Origin: Falsiroseomonas sp051433195
Lineage (GTDB): Bacteria; Pseudomonadota; Alphaproteobacteria; Acetobacterales; Acetobacteraceae
NCBI RefSeq assembly: GCF_051433195.1
Contig: NZ_JBHMFT010000009.1
Location: 1-64,000 of the forward strand
Direction: 5' to 3'
Length of the DNA stretch: 64,000 nucleotides
Shown: piece by piece, positions 51,762-60,462 of the stretch
Layout of the letters: each line of letters opens with the position of its first letter
How positions within the stretch are numbered: the first letter of the stretch is position 1
Notes under the pieces: generated by a model
Told to the model about the DNA's origin: nothing
The model's input: the letters and a program-made list of their open reading frames with translations, nothing else
Database searches by the model: none
Made by a program: the position numbers and the translations under genes

Positions 51762-52738
51762 CCGGGCGTCAGGCCGAGCGCCTTGACCGCCGCGCCGGTC
51801 ACGCGGACCTCCTCGCGGATGAAGGCGACGAAGTCGGGCTGCGACATGCGGCGCGTGGCGATGCCGTGCTCATCCAGGCGGCTGCGCATCAGCGGCACGG
51901 CCAGCGCGGCCTCCACCTCGGCGTGCAGCCGCGCCAGGATGGCGGGCGGCAGGCCGGGCGGGCCGGACAGGCCGAGCCAGTTCTCCGCCAGCAGCCCAGG
52001 GAAGCCGGCCTCCGCGGTCGTCGGCACGTCCGGCGCCATCTTCTGGCGCTCCGGCGCGGTGATGGCGATGGCGCGCAGCCGCCCGGCCTGGATGTGCTCG
52101 ACATTCTGCGGCAGCGTGTCAAAGGACATCGGGATGGCACCGCCGAGCAGGTCCGCCTGCATCGGCGCGCTGCCGCGATAGGCAACGTGCGTGAGTTCGG
52201 CACCGGTGCGCTTGGTGAAGGCCTCGCCGAAGATGTGCGCGACGGAGCCGGCGCCGGAACTGCCATAGCCTGGCGGCACGCGCTGCGACTTGATCCAGGC
52301 GACCAGGCCGGCGAGGTCGGTGGCCGGCACCTTGGAAGGATTGACCATGATGACCAGCGGCGTCGCGCCGATATAGGCGATGTGGCTGAAGCCGCCCGCC
52401 GGGTCGTAGGTGACGGTCGGGTAGATCGGCGGGCTGGTGACGATCGGCGCGGTGTTGGACAGCATCAGGGTATAGCCATCGGCCGGCTGCTGCGTGGTGT
52501 AGATCGCGCCCAGGGTGCCGCCGGCGCCCGGCTTGTTCTCGACCAGGACGCGCTGCGGCAGGCGCTGGGACAGCACCTCCGCCAGCACGCGCGCCACGAT
52601 GTCCGACGATCCGCCGGGTGGGAAGGTGACGATGATGCGGATCGGGCGGCTCGGCCAGGCGGGCTGCGCCAGGGCGGTGCCGGCGGAGCAGGCGGCGAAT
52701 GCCGCGAGAAGTGGCAGATGGCGGCGGCGCATGGGCAT
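51758..52738 (-). CDS. Bug (TctC) family binding protein
   Basis: 326 aa. Signal peptide at about 1-24 (RRRHLPLLAAFAACSAGTALAQ). Ligand loops IRIIVTFPPGGSSDIVARV and VENKPGAGGTLGAIYT. ATG 52738 follows GAGGGA. It is divergent from the Asp/Glu racemase-like gene across 64 bases and overlaps the BMP gene by four, giving two different binding proteins in one operon. Confidence 0.9.
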   Translation of the reverse strand: MPMRRRHLPLLAAFAACSAGTALAQPAWPSRPIRIIVTFPPGGSSDIVARVLAEVLSQRLPQRVLVENKPGAGGTLGAIYTTQQPADGYTLMLSNTAPIVTSPPIYPTVTYDPAGGFSHIAYIGATPLVIMVNPSKVPATDLAGLVAWIKSQRVPPGYGSSGAGSVAHIFGEAFTKRTGAELTHVAYRGSAPMQADLLGGAIPMSFDTLPQNVEHIQAGRLRAIAITAPERQKMAPDVPTTAEAGFPGLLAENWLGLSGPPGLPPAILARLHAEVEAALAVPLMRSRLDEHGIATRRMSQPDFVAFIREEVRVTGAAVKALGLTPG

Positions 52739-52802
52739 ATTCCCTCGGGATGCCCGGGTCGAGGCAATTGCCGTGCCGCCTGCGCCGCGCCAGTCTCGGC
52801 GC

Positions 52803-53552
52803 ATGCACGACGCCACGACCCTGATGCACCCGGCCCCGCGCCTGCTCGCCACCATCCTGCCTTCCGCGAATACGGTGGTGGAACGCACGACGCAGGCGCT
52901 GCTGCGCGGGTTGCCCGGCGTGGTGCCGATCTTCAGCCGCGTCGACAAGCGCGGCGCCGTGGACCCCTTCCCCGACAGCTACGACTGGGAGGCGCTGCTG
53001 GGCGCGGCCGACCTCCTGGCGGATGCCAAGCCGGATGCGCTGGTCTGGTCCGCCAGCAAGGGCGCCGTGATCGGCCTGGAGCACGACCGCGAGCTGGTCC
53101 GGCGCGTCACGGCCGAAACGGGCCTGCCCTGCGACACCTCCGGCCTCGCCCTGCTGCGCGCGCTGGCGGCGCTGGGTGCGACGCGGATCGCGCTGATCGG
53201 GCCGCACACAAGCGACTACAATCTGCGCGCCGCGCGCGGCCTGGCGGCGGAGGGGATCGAGATGGTGGCGGAGGCCAGCCTCGGCATTACCGACAACCTC
53301 ACCTATGCCACGGTCGGCTACGAGGCCGTCGCGGGGCTGGTGCGGCAGGTGGCGAAGCCCGGCGTGCAGGCGGTGGTGATGTGGAACACCAACTGCGCCG
53401 CCGCCCCCCTGGCCGCAACGCTGGAGGCCGAGACCGGCATCCCGCTGCTGGACGCGACGGCGCTCGGGGTCTGGGGCGGGCTGGCGGCGGCGGGCATCGC
53501 CGAGCGCCCTGGCGCGGAATGGGGAAGGCTGTTCAGCCTGGAGGGTGCATGA
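52803..53552 (+). CDS. Asp/Glu racemase superfamily protein, maleate isomerase/arylmalonate decarboxylase-like
   Basis: 249 aa. ATILPSANTVVERTTQALL at the N terminus and VMWNTNCAAAPLAATLEAETGIPLLDA near the C terminus fit the maleate cis-trans isomerase/AMDase branch. The second catalytic Cys is present (NTNC). The first, expected in a stretch like CTSG, reads SASKG, so it is absent. AMDases also carry only one Cys, so decarboxylase activity is possible. Overlaps the hydroxyisourate hydrolase gene by four bases. Confidence 0.82.
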   Translation: MHDATTLMHPAPRLLATILPSANTVVERTTQALLRGLPGVVPIFSRVDKRGAVDPFPDSYDWEALLGAADLLADAKPDALVWSASKGAVIGLEHDRELVRRVTAETGLPCDTSGLALLRALAALGATRIALIGPHTSDYNLRAARGLAAEGIEMVAEASLGITDNLTYATVGYEAVAGLVRQVAKPGVQAVVMWNTNCAAAPLAATLEAETGIPLLDATALGVWGGLAAAGIAERPGAEWGRLFSLEGA

Positions 53553-53896
53553 GCATGGCCGGCGGCATTTCCCTGCATGCGGTGGATGTGGCGAGCGGCC
53601 AGCCGGCGCGTGGGCTGCGTGTGACGATCCATCGCCTCGACCCCGCGCCGGTTCTGGTGGCGGAGGGTGTGCTCGGCGCGGATGGCGCGCTGGATCACCC
53701 GGTGACGCGCGGCGCGGGCGTGCGCCCAGGCGTGCACGAGGTGCTGTTCCAGATCGGCGCCTTCTACGCGGGCACCGCCACGCCGCCCTTCCTCGGCGAG
53801 GTGCCGTTCCGCTTCACCGTCTTCGACCCGGCGTTGCACTACCACCTGCCGATGAAGTTCACGCCCTGGGGCTTCGCCCTGTTCCGGGGCGCCTGA
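53549..53896 (+). CDS. uraH: 5-hydroxyisourate hydrolase (transthyretin-like)
   Basis: 115 aa, the normal length. It opens the 5-hydroxyisourate ring in purine catabolism. Family residues: SLHAVDVASGQPARGLRV at the N terminus, the Arg in the TIHRLD region, and the C-terminal YHLPMKFTPWGFALFRGA, where the usual ending YRGS reads FRGA. No signal peptide. Coupled on both sides by overlaps of four bases and one base. Neither uricase nor OHCU decarboxylase (UraD) is in the window. Confidence 0.88.
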   Translation: MSMAGGISLHAVDVASGQPARGLRVTIHRLDPAPVLVAEGVLGADGALDHPVTRGAGVRPGVHEVLFQIGAFYAGTATPPFLGEVPFRFTVFDPALHYHLPMKFTPWGFALFRGA

Positions 53897-54795
53897 TGCT
53901 GCCCGGCGGGATGCCCCCTTCGTCGCGCGACCTCGCCGGCCGCGCCGGCACCGCCAGCCCCGCGACCTGGCCGGATGGGCGAAAGCTGGCGCTGTCCTTC
54001 GTGGTGAATGTCGAGGAGGGCGCCGAGATGTCGCTGACCTCCGGCGATGCCCGCAACGAGGCGACCTACGAGGCGCGGGAGGAGGTGGTGGGCCACCCCG
54101 ACCCCTGCATGGAAAGCCACTTCGCCTATGGCAGCCGCGTCGGCCTGTGGCGCATCCTGGATGCCTTCGACGCGCATGGCGTGAAGGCCACGCTCTCAAG
54201 CTGCGGCCGCGCCGTCGCCGCGACGCCGGTCCTGGCCGCCGCGCCGCATGCCCGCGGGCACGAGATTTCCGCGCATGGCTGGCGCTGGGAAAGCCATGCC
54301 GGGATGCCGGAGGCCACCGAGCGCAACGTGATCGCCGCGACCGTCGCCGCCATCCGCGACGCCACCGGCGAACGCCCGGTCGGCTGGCACACCCGCAGCG
54401 CGTCCTCGGTCAACACGCGCCGCCTGCTGCAGGAGGAGGGTGGCTTCCTGTACGACAGCGACAATTACGACGACGACCTGCCGCGGCGGCACGGCGCGGC
54501 GCATGTCCGCCTGCCCTACGCCTTCGACACCAACGACATGCGCTTCTCCCCCGGCGGCGGCTTCATCCAGCACGAGGATTTTTCCCGCTACTGCATCGCG
54601 GCCATCGACTGGCTGCTGGCGGAAGGCGCACCGCGCATGCTCTCCATCGGCCTGCACCTCCGCATCATCGGCCGACCGGCGCGGATGCCGGGCCTCGATG
54701 CCGTGCTGCGCCACGTCGCGGGGCGCGATGACGTGTGGGTGGCGCGGCGCTGCGACATCGCGCGGCACTGGCTGACGCAGGAGATTCCGGCGTGA
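53896..54795 (+). CDS. puuE: polysaccharide deacetylase-family allantoinase-like protein (PuuE type)
   Basis: 299 aa. The PuuE-like start DLAGRAG..ATWPDGRKLALSFVVNVEEGAE and the NodB-fold stretches GVKATLSSCGRAVAATP, ARGHEISAHGWRWESH and HTRSASSVNTRRLLQEEGGFLYDSDNYDDDLP are clear. PuuE hydrolyses allantoin to allantoate without a dinuclear metal cluster. ATG 53896 shares its first base with the uraH stop. A related hydantoin or ring amide may be the true substrate. Confidence 0.85.
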   Translation: MLPGGMPPSSRDLAGRAGTASPATWPDGRKLALSFVVNVEEGAEMSLTSGDARNEATYEAREEVVGHPDPCMESHFAYGSRVGLWRILDAFDAHGVKATLSSCGRAVAATPVLAAAPHARGHEISAHGWRWESHAGMPEATERNVIAATVAAIRDATGERPVGWHTRSASSVNTRRLLQEEGGFLYDSDNYDDDLPRRHGAAHVRLPYAFDTNDMRFSPGGGFIQHEDFSRYCIAAIDWLLAEGAPRMLSIGLHLRIIGRPARMPGLDAVLRHVAGRDDVWVARRCDIARHWLTQEIPA

Positions 54796-55520
54796 GGCTG
54801 CTCGTCGTCAACAGCAACACCACGGACAGCGTCACCGCGCGCATCGGTGCCGCGGCGCAGGAAGCGGCCTCGACGGGCACCGTCATCCAGGCCGTCTCCG
54901 CGCCCTTCGGACTGCCGCTGATCGTCAGCCGCGCGGACTGGCTGGTGGCCGGCCCCGCGACGCTGGCGGCGCTGGCCGCGCATCGCGGCCGCTACGACGC
55001 CGCCATCATCGCCTGCTTCGGCGACCCGGGCCTCGATGGCGCGAAGGAATTGCTGGACGTCCCCGTGCTCGGCATCAGCGAGGCCGCCTTCCACGCCGCC
55101 GCCATGCTCGGCCGCCGCTTCGGCGTGGTGTCCTTCACCGCGGCGCTGCGGCCGATGTTCGAGGATTGCCTGGCGCATCACGGCCTCGGCGCGCGCTGCG
55201 CCGGCTTCCGCATGGGCCCCGCCTTCGCCGGCGATCCCGGCCTGGTGGCGGAAGAACGGGCGGAGCTGCTGGTGGAGTTGTGCCGGCAATCCGTCGAGCA
55301 GGACGGCGCGGAGGTGGTGATCCTGGCCGGCGGCCCGCTCGCCGGCCTCGCGCCCGTCATCGCGCATCGCGTGCCCGTCCCGCTGGTGGATGGCACGGCG
55401 GCGGCGGTGCGGCTGGCGGAGGCGATGGTCGGCCTGGCGCCGCCCGGCGCGCCGCGCACCACACGCAGTCGCGCCCTCACCGGTTTCGCCCCGGAAATCG
55501 AAGGGTTGTTTCGCGGGTGA
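54792..55520 (+). CDS. hydantoin/allantoin racemase-like protein with a single catalytic Cys
   Basis: 242 aa from GTG 54792, overlapping puuE by four bases. RLLVVNSNTTDSVTARI and the first Cys in IIACFGDPGLDGAKE fit the hydantoin racemase family. The second Cys, normally in LGCAGM, is missing: the stretch reads VVILAGGPLAGLAP. So it may not racemise by the two-base mechanism. Its place next to PuuE and uraH suggests a ring ureide as substrate. Confidence 0.83.
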   Translation: MRLLVVNSNTTDSVTARIGAAAQEAASTGTVIQAVSAPFGLPLIVSRADWLVAGPATLAALAAHRGRYDAAIIACFGDPGLDGAKELLDVPVLGISEAAFHAAAMLGRRFGVVSFTAALRPMFEDCLAHHGLGARCAGFRMGPAFAGDPGLVAEERAELLVELCRQSVEQDGAEVVILAGGPLAGLAPVIAHRVPVPLVDGTAAAVRLAEAMVGLAPPGAPRTTRSRALTGFAPEIEGLFRG

Positions 55521-55576
55521 GCCATCCCGGCACGCGGTTTGCTTCGGCGCGGGCAGTCCTGAGCCGGAGACCGCCG

Positions 55577-56551
55577 ATGACCACCCGCCGCCAGATCCTC
55601 GCCGCCGCCATCGCCGCGCCGCTTGCCGCCCCCGCACTCGCCCAGGCCCCGTGGCCGAACCGCCCTGTCCGCATCCTCAACCCCTACGCCCCCGGCGGCA
55701 CCAGCGACCTCATCATCCGGCCGCTGACGGAACGGCTGGAACGCGCCTTCGGCCGGCCCTTCGTGGTGGAGAACAAGCCCGGCGCCGGCGGCACCGTCGC
55801 CACGGCGGAAGCCGCGCGCGCCACTGCCGATGGGCACACGCTGCTGGTCTCCAACACCGGCCCCCTGGCGGTCGCGCCCTCGCTGTTCCGCAACCTGGCC
55901 TACGACCCGCAGCGTGCCTTTTCCTGGGTCAGCATGCTCGGCGGCGCGCCGATCGTCTGCGCGGTGAAGGGCGACAGCCCGATGAACACGATGGAGGATT
56001 ATCGCGCCATGGCGGCGCGACGGGCGGAGGACGTGTCCTTCGGCTCCTCCGGCGTCGGCTCCGTCGGCCACCTCACCGGGGTGATGTGGGCGCTGGAATC
56101 CGGGGTGAAGCTGCTGCACGTGCCCTTCCGTGGCGCGGCCGAGGCGCAGCAGAACGTGCTCGGCGGCAACACGACCTCGCTGTGGGATACCTCCGGCGCC
56201 AATGCCGCCGCGATCCGGGCCGGCACGCTGAAGGCGCTGGCGGTCTCCTCGCCCGAGCGCGTCTCGGCGCTGCCGGCGGTGCCGACGCTGGTCCAGGCCG
56301 GCTGGCCCAAGGCGGTCTCCACCAACTGGTTCGTCATGGCGGCCCCGGCCGGGCTGGACCCGGCCATCGCGGCGCGACTGAACGCGGAATTGCAGGCGGG
56401 CCTGGCCGATGCCGCCATCAAGGCGCGGCTGGAAAGCATCGGCGTCGTCTCGCTCGGCGACCTGCCGCCGGCGCGCATCGGCGAGTTCGTCGCGGCCGAG
56501 GCGGCGCGCTGGGCGCCGGTGGTGCAGGCGGCGGGGGTGCAACCCAGCTAA
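55577..56551 (+). CDS. Bug (TctC) family binding protein
   Basis: 324 aa. Signal peptide TTRRQILAAAIAAPLAAPALAQ. Ligand loops VRILNPYAPGGTSDLIIRPL and VENKPGAGGTVATAEAARATADGHT. ATG 55577 follows GGAGA. It closes the ureide-like operon on the plus strand and is followed by a nested palindrome. Fourth Bug protein in the window. Confidence 0.9.
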   Translation: MTTRRQILAAAIAAPLAAPALAQAPWPNRPVRILNPYAPGGTSDLIIRPLTERLERAFGRPFVVENKPGAGGTVATAEAARATADGHTLLVSNTGPLAVAPSLFRNLAYDPQRAFSWVSMLGGAPIVCAVKGDSPMNTMEDYRAMAARRAEDVSFGSSGVGSVGHLTGVMWALESGVKLLHVPFRGAAEAQQNVLGGNTTSLWDTSGANAAAIRAGTLKALAVSSPERVSALPAVPTLVQAGWPKAVSTNWFVMAAPAGLDPAIAARLNAELQAGLADAAIKARLESIGVVSLGDLPPARIGEFVAAEAARWAPVVQAAGVQPS

Positions 56552-56552
56552 G

Positions 56553-56596
56553 GCATTTCCAGGTCCGGCGTACACGCCGGGCGACTCGGAAAATGC
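56553..56596 (+). terminator. nested inverted repeat after the Bug gene
   Basis: CCGGCGTACACGCCGG (56565-56580) is a perfect palindrome. It is enclosed by GCATTTCC (56553-56560) and GGAAAATGC (56588-56596), which pair with one bulged base. It begins two bases after the stop codon. It may be a terminator or a small dispersed repeat. Confidence 0.5.
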
Positions 56597-56647
56597 GGCA
56601 AGCAAGCCATTCATTGCGGCTTCGCGGCGCAGCATGACCCTGCCAGG

Positions 56648-57988
56648 ATGGCAGGGCCGCCCGAGGAGACGCCGCCCGTGATGCTGGACCGCCTGCGACG
56701 GATCGGAGTTCTGGCGGCGCCGACCGCGCTGGTCGCGCTGCTGCAGGTGGTGGGGCAGCTCGCGGAAACCTGGCTCGCCGCGCGGCAGGGCACCGCGGCG
56801 CTGGCGGGCTGGGCCACCGCCCTGCCGTTCGTGCTGCTGATGCAGATGATGTCGACCGGCGCCATGGGCGGCGGCGTGGTGTCCGCCATTGCCCGCGCGC
56901 TGGGCGGCGGGCGGCGGGAGGATGCCTCCGCCATGGTGCTGCATTCCGTGCTGATCGCGGTCGCCGCCGGGCTGATCTTCGCCATCCCGCTGGGGCTGTT
57001 TCCGCGCGCCATCTTCGGCGCCATCGGCGGCGCTGCGGCGGCGGAGGCGGCGGCGCCCTATGCCATGTGGCTGTTCGGGCTGGGCGCGGTGCCGGTCTGG
57101 CTGACCAACACCCTGGCTTCCGTGCTGCGTGGCGGCGGGCGGCATGCGCTGGCGGCGCGCGTGCTGGTGCTGGCCTGGCTGGCGCTGCCGGTCACCGGCT
57201 GGGCGCTGGCGGAGGGGCTGGGCATGGGCCTCGCCGGGCTCGGCCTGGCGCAGGCGCTGGTGTTCTGGGTGGCGACGCTGGCCATGGGACTGGTGGTGCT
57301 GCGCGGCGGCGCCGGCTTCGTGCCGCTGCTGCGCCAGCGTCCGCGTGGTGCCATCTTCGGGAAGATCCTGTCGGTCGGGCTGGTGGCGAGCGGGCTGGCG
57401 GTGGTCGCGAACCTCGCGACCATCCTGGTGACGGCGCAGATGGCGGCCTACGGCCCCGTCGCCGTCGCCGCCTATGGCATCTCGGCGCGGCTGGAATTCC
57501 TGATGATCCCGCCGGCCTTCGGCATCGGCTCCGCGCTGACCGCCCTGGTCGGCCGCGCCGCCGGCGCCGGCGACTGGGCGGAGGCCCGCGCGCTGGCCTG
57601 GACCGGGGCGGCGCTCGCCCTGGCGCTGACCGGGGTGGCGGGGCTGGTGGTGGCGCTGTGGCCGGTGCAGGTGGCGTCCCTGTTCAGCGCCGACCCGGCG
57701 GTCGTCGCCATCGCGGCGCGCGGCCTTGGGTATGTCGGCTTCGCCTTCGGCGGCTTCGGGCTGGGGATGGCTCTGTATTTCGCCAGTCTTGGCGCCGGGC
57801 GGATGGGCTATCCCGTTGTCGGCGCGCTGTCCCGGCTGACGCTGGCGGTGGGCGGTGGCGCGCTGCTGGCCGGGCCGCTTGGGATGGGGATCGAGGGGCA
57901 TTTCCTCGGCGTGGCGCTGGGCATCACCTCCTACGGTGTGGTGACCGCACTCGGCGTGCGGCGGGCGGTCTGGCCGGGGCGCGCCTGA
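56648..57988 (+). CDS. MATE family efflux transporter
   Basis: 446 aa with about 12 membrane helices in two similar halves. MATE-like segments: PTALVALLQVVGQLAETWLAARQGTAALAGWATALPF, MGGGVVSAIARALGGGRREDA and ISARLEFLMIPPAFGIGSALTALVGRAAGAGDWAEAR. It exports drugs or organic cations against Na+ or H+. An alternative start is ATG 56681. It sits alone between the ureide and acyl-CoA blocks. Confidence 0.9.
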   Translation: MAGPPEETPPVMLDRLRRIGVLAAPTALVALLQVVGQLAETWLAARQGTAALAGWATALPFVLLMQMMSTGAMGGGVVSAIARALGGGRREDASAMVLHSVLIAVAAGLIFAIPLGLFPRAIFGAIGGAAAAEAAAPYAMWLFGLGAVPVWLTNTLASVLRGGGRHALAARVLVLAWLALPVTGWALAEGLGMGLAGLGLAQALVFWVATLAMGLVVLRGGAGFVPLLRQRPRGAIFGKILSVGLVASGLAVVANLATILVTAQMAAYGPVAVAAYGISARLEFLMIPPAFGIGSALTALVGRAAGAGDWAEARALAWTGAALALALTGVAGLVVALWPVQVASLFSADPAVVAIAARGLGYVGFAFGGFGLGMALYFASLGAGRMGYPVVGALSRLTLAVGGGALLAGPLGMGIEGHFLGVALGITSYGVVTALGVRRAVWPGRA

Positions 57989-58025
57989 CGGGGCAGGATG
58001 CGGCAACACCGAGTGGGGGAAACGG

Positions 58026-59156
58026 GTGGCCGAGACGGAAACCCTGGCGGCGCTGCGCGACACCGCGCGCCGCTTCGCCGATGCCGAGGTGGCGCCGCGC
58101 GCCGCGGAACTGGATGACAGCGAAAGCTTCCCGGCCGACATCTACCGGGCGCTCGCCGGCCTCGGCCTGCTCGGCATGACGGTGCCGGAGGCGATGGGCG
58201 GCGCCGAGGCCGGCGTCGAGGCCTATGCCATCGTCATGGAGGAACTGTCCCGCGGCTATGCCAGCGTCGCCGACCAGGTGGGCCTGGTGGAGTTGCTCGG
58301 CACGCTGCTGTCGGAACACGGCACGCCGGACCAGCGGGCGCGCTACCTGGCGCCGCTGCTGCGCTACGACATCTCCTGCGCCTATGCGCTGACCGAATCG
58401 GAGGCCGGGTCGGACCTCGCCAATCTGCGCACCACGGCGCGGCGCGACGGGACGGATTGGGTGCTGGACGGCGAAAAGATGTGGATCCACATGGCGCCGC
58501 GCGCGGATTTCGCCGCGGTGCTGGCGCGCACGGATACGGCTGCGGGACATCGCGGCATGTCGATCCTGCTGGTCGACCTGAACGCGCCGGGCGTCGAGCG
58601 CCTGCGCGCCGAGCACAAGATGGGCCAGCGCGCCTCGCCCGTCGGCGGGCTGCGCTTCACCGGCGTGCGGCTGCCGGCGGCGGCGCTGCTGGGGCCGGAG
58701 GGGCGCGGCTTCCACATGATGATGTCGGTGCTGGACAAGGGCCGCATCGGCATCGCCGCCCTGGCGCTCGGCATCCTGCAACGCGCGCTGGAGGAAAGCA
58801 TGTCCTACGCGAAGCAGCGCGTGCAGTTCGGCAAGCCCATCGCCGAGCAGCAGTCCATCCGCTTCCTGATCGCCGACATGGCGAAGGACGCCCACGCCGC
58901 CCGCCTGCTGGTGCGCGATGCGGCGCAGGGCATGGATGCGGGGCGCCGCGTGACGCTGGAGGCGAGCATGGCGAAATGCTTCGCGAGCGACGCCGCCGTG
59001 GCGCGCACCGCGGACGCCGTGCAGATCCATGGCGGGTCCGGCTACATCCGCGGCGTGACGGTGGAACGCCTGTATCGCGACGCCAAGATCACGCAGATCT
59101 ACGAAGGCACCAACCAGATCCAGAGGGTCATCATGGCACGGGAAATCCTTTCATGA
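58026..59156 (+). CDS. acyl-CoA dehydrogenase
   Basis: 376 aa from GTG 58026 with a GGGGGA ribosome site. FAD/substrate motifs: YALTESEAGSDLANLRTTA, the GEKMWIHMAPRAD stretch, QFGKPIAEQQSIRFLIADMA and the catalytic Glu region QIYEGTNQIQRVIMAREIL. It makes the 2,3-enoyl-CoA. Overlaps the following SDR gene by four bases. With the SDR, MaoC and enoyl-CoA hydratase it forms a beta-oxidation-like block. Confidence 0.93.
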   Translation: MAETETLAALRDTARRFADAEVAPRAAELDDSESFPADIYRALAGLGLLGMTVPEAMGGAEAGVEAYAIVMEELSRGYASVADQVGLVELLGTLLSEHGTPDQRARYLAPLLRYDISCAYALTESEAGSDLANLRTTARRDGTDWVLDGEKMWIHMAPRADFAAVLARTDTAAGHRGMSILLVDLNAPGVERLRAEHKMGQRASPVGGLRFTGVRLPAAALLGPEGRGFHMMMSVLDKGRIGIAALALGILQRALEESMSYAKQRVQFGKPIAEQQSIRFLIADMAKDAHAARLLVRDAAQGMDAGRRVTLEASMAKCFASDAAVARTADAVQIHGGSGYIRGVTVERLYRDAKITQIYEGTNQIQRVIMAREILS

Positions 59157-59920
59157 GCCGTCCCGTCGCCCTGGTGACAGGCGCCCGCCGCGGCATCGGC
59201 CGCGCCGCCTGCGTCGCGCTGGCCGAGAAAGGCTACGACCTGCTCGGCTGCGACCTGGCCGACGACGGCTTCGTCGAGACCGCCGCCGCGGTGCAGGGCG
59301 CCGGTGGACGCTTCGCCTGGCGGCTGTGCGACGTCGCGGACCTCGACGACGTCCAGCGCATGGTGGCCTGGGCCTGGGACGAATGGGGCGGGCTGGAGGC
59401 GCTGGTGAACAATGCCGGCGTCGGCGCCATGCAGCGCGGCGATTTGCTGGAGATGTCCCGCGAATCCTGGGACCGCTGCATGGACATCAACGCCCGCGCG
59501 CCGTTCTTCTGCTCGCAGGAGGTGGCGCGGCGGATGCTGTCGGCGGAGGCACCGCAGCGCGGTCCGCGCGGGCTGGTCTTCGTCTCCTCCGCCAATGCCG
59601 TGCTGGTCAGCGCCGACCGCACCGAATACAGCGCCAGCAAGACCGCCGTCAGCATGGTGGCGCGCTGCTTCGCGGTGCGCCTGGCGGAGGATGGCATCCC
59701 TGTCTACGACATCCGCCCGGGCGTGATTCGCACCGACATGACGGCGCCGGTCACCGCGAAATACGAGGCGCGCATCGCCGCCGGCCTGTCGCCCATCCGC
59801 CGCTGGGGCGAGCCCGAGGATATCGGCCGCGCCATCGCCGCCCTGGTCAGCGGCGCCCTGCCCTTCTCCACCGGCGACGCCTTCCACATCGACGGCGGCC
59901 TGCACCTGCACCGCCTCTGA
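59153..59920 (+). CDS. SDR family 3-oxoacyl reductase-like oxidoreductase
   Basis: 255 aa. TGARRGIG (9-16), NNAG in ALVNNAGVGAMQ, catalytic Ser in FVSSANA, YSASK and C-terminal FHIDGGLHLH. Asp in CDLADDG after strand 2 favours NAD. Coupled to the acyl-CoA dehydrogenase by a four-base overlap. Likely handles a hydroxy/keto acyl or sugar-like intermediate of the same pathway. Confidence 0.9.
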   Translation: MSRPVALVTGARRGIGRAACVALAEKGYDLLGCDLADDGFVETAAAVQGAGGRFAWRLCDVADLDDVQRMVAWAWDEWGGLEALVNNAGVGAMQRGDLLEMSRESWDRCMDINARAPFFCSQEVARRMLSAEAPQRGPRGLVFVSSANAVLVSADRTEYSASKTAVSMVARCFAVRLAEDGIPVYDIRPGVIRTDMTAPVTAKYEARIAAGLSPIRRWGEPEDIGRAIAALVSGALPFSTGDAFHIDGGLHLHRL

Positions 59921-59922
59921 AG

Positions 59923-59967
59923 CCCTCTCCCCCCCACTACCGGGGGGAGAGGGTTGGGTGAGGGGGA
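59923..59967 (+). repeat. dispersed GC palindrome with TTGGGTGAGGGGG tail
   Basis: CCCTCTCCCCCCC ACTAC CGGGGGGAGAGGG stem followed by TTGGGTGAGGGGG. Lies two bases after the SDR stop and 28 bases before the MaoC start. Confidence 0.8.
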
Positions 59968-59994
59968 CGGCGCAACTCAGCAACAAGGTCCACC

Positions 59995-60462
59995 ATGCAC
60001 ATCGACCCCGCACTCCTGCGCTTCGAACACGTGGAACCCGGCCTGGTCATCGACACCGGCGGCATCACCGTGACGGAATCGCACATCATCGCCTTCGCCG
60101 GACTCACCGGCGATTTCTTCGACATCCACATGGATGACGACTACGCCCGCGAGCTCGGCTACCCCGGCCGCGTCGCGCACGGCCTTCTGGGCCTCGCGCT
60201 GTGCGACGGGTTGAAGAACCGTGCGCCGACACGCTTCGCCGCCATCGTCTCGCTGTCCTGGCGCTGGTCCTTCGCCGGGCCGATCCTGGTGGGCGACCGC
60301 ATCGCCGCGCGCATCACCGTGCTGTCGAAGCGCCAGACGCGGGACCCGGCGCGCGGCATCGTCACCATGGGCTTCGACCTGACGAACCAGCGCGGCGAGG
60401 TCGTGCAGAAGGGCGAGAACGACCTGATGGTGCACACGCTACAGGTCGACGAAGGCACCTAG
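59995..60462 (+). CDS. MaoC family dehydratase
   Basis: 155 aa single hot-dog domain. Catalytic motif AGLTGDFFDIHMDDDYA with D40 and H45. RVAHGLLGLALCDGL is also typical. It hydrates enoyl-CoA to the R-3-hydroxyacyl-CoA or works in the opposite direction. Follows the SDR after the GC palindrome. Its end overlaps the Gfo/Idh gene on the other strand by 24 bases. Confidence 0.9.
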   Translation: MHIDPALLRFEHVEPGLVIDTGGITVTESHIIAFAGLTGDFFDIHMDDDYARELGYPGRVAHGLLGLALCDGLKNRAPTRFAAIVSLSWRWSFAGPILVGDRIAARITVLSKRQTRDPARGIVTMGFDLTNQRGEVVQKGENDLMVHTLQVDEGT

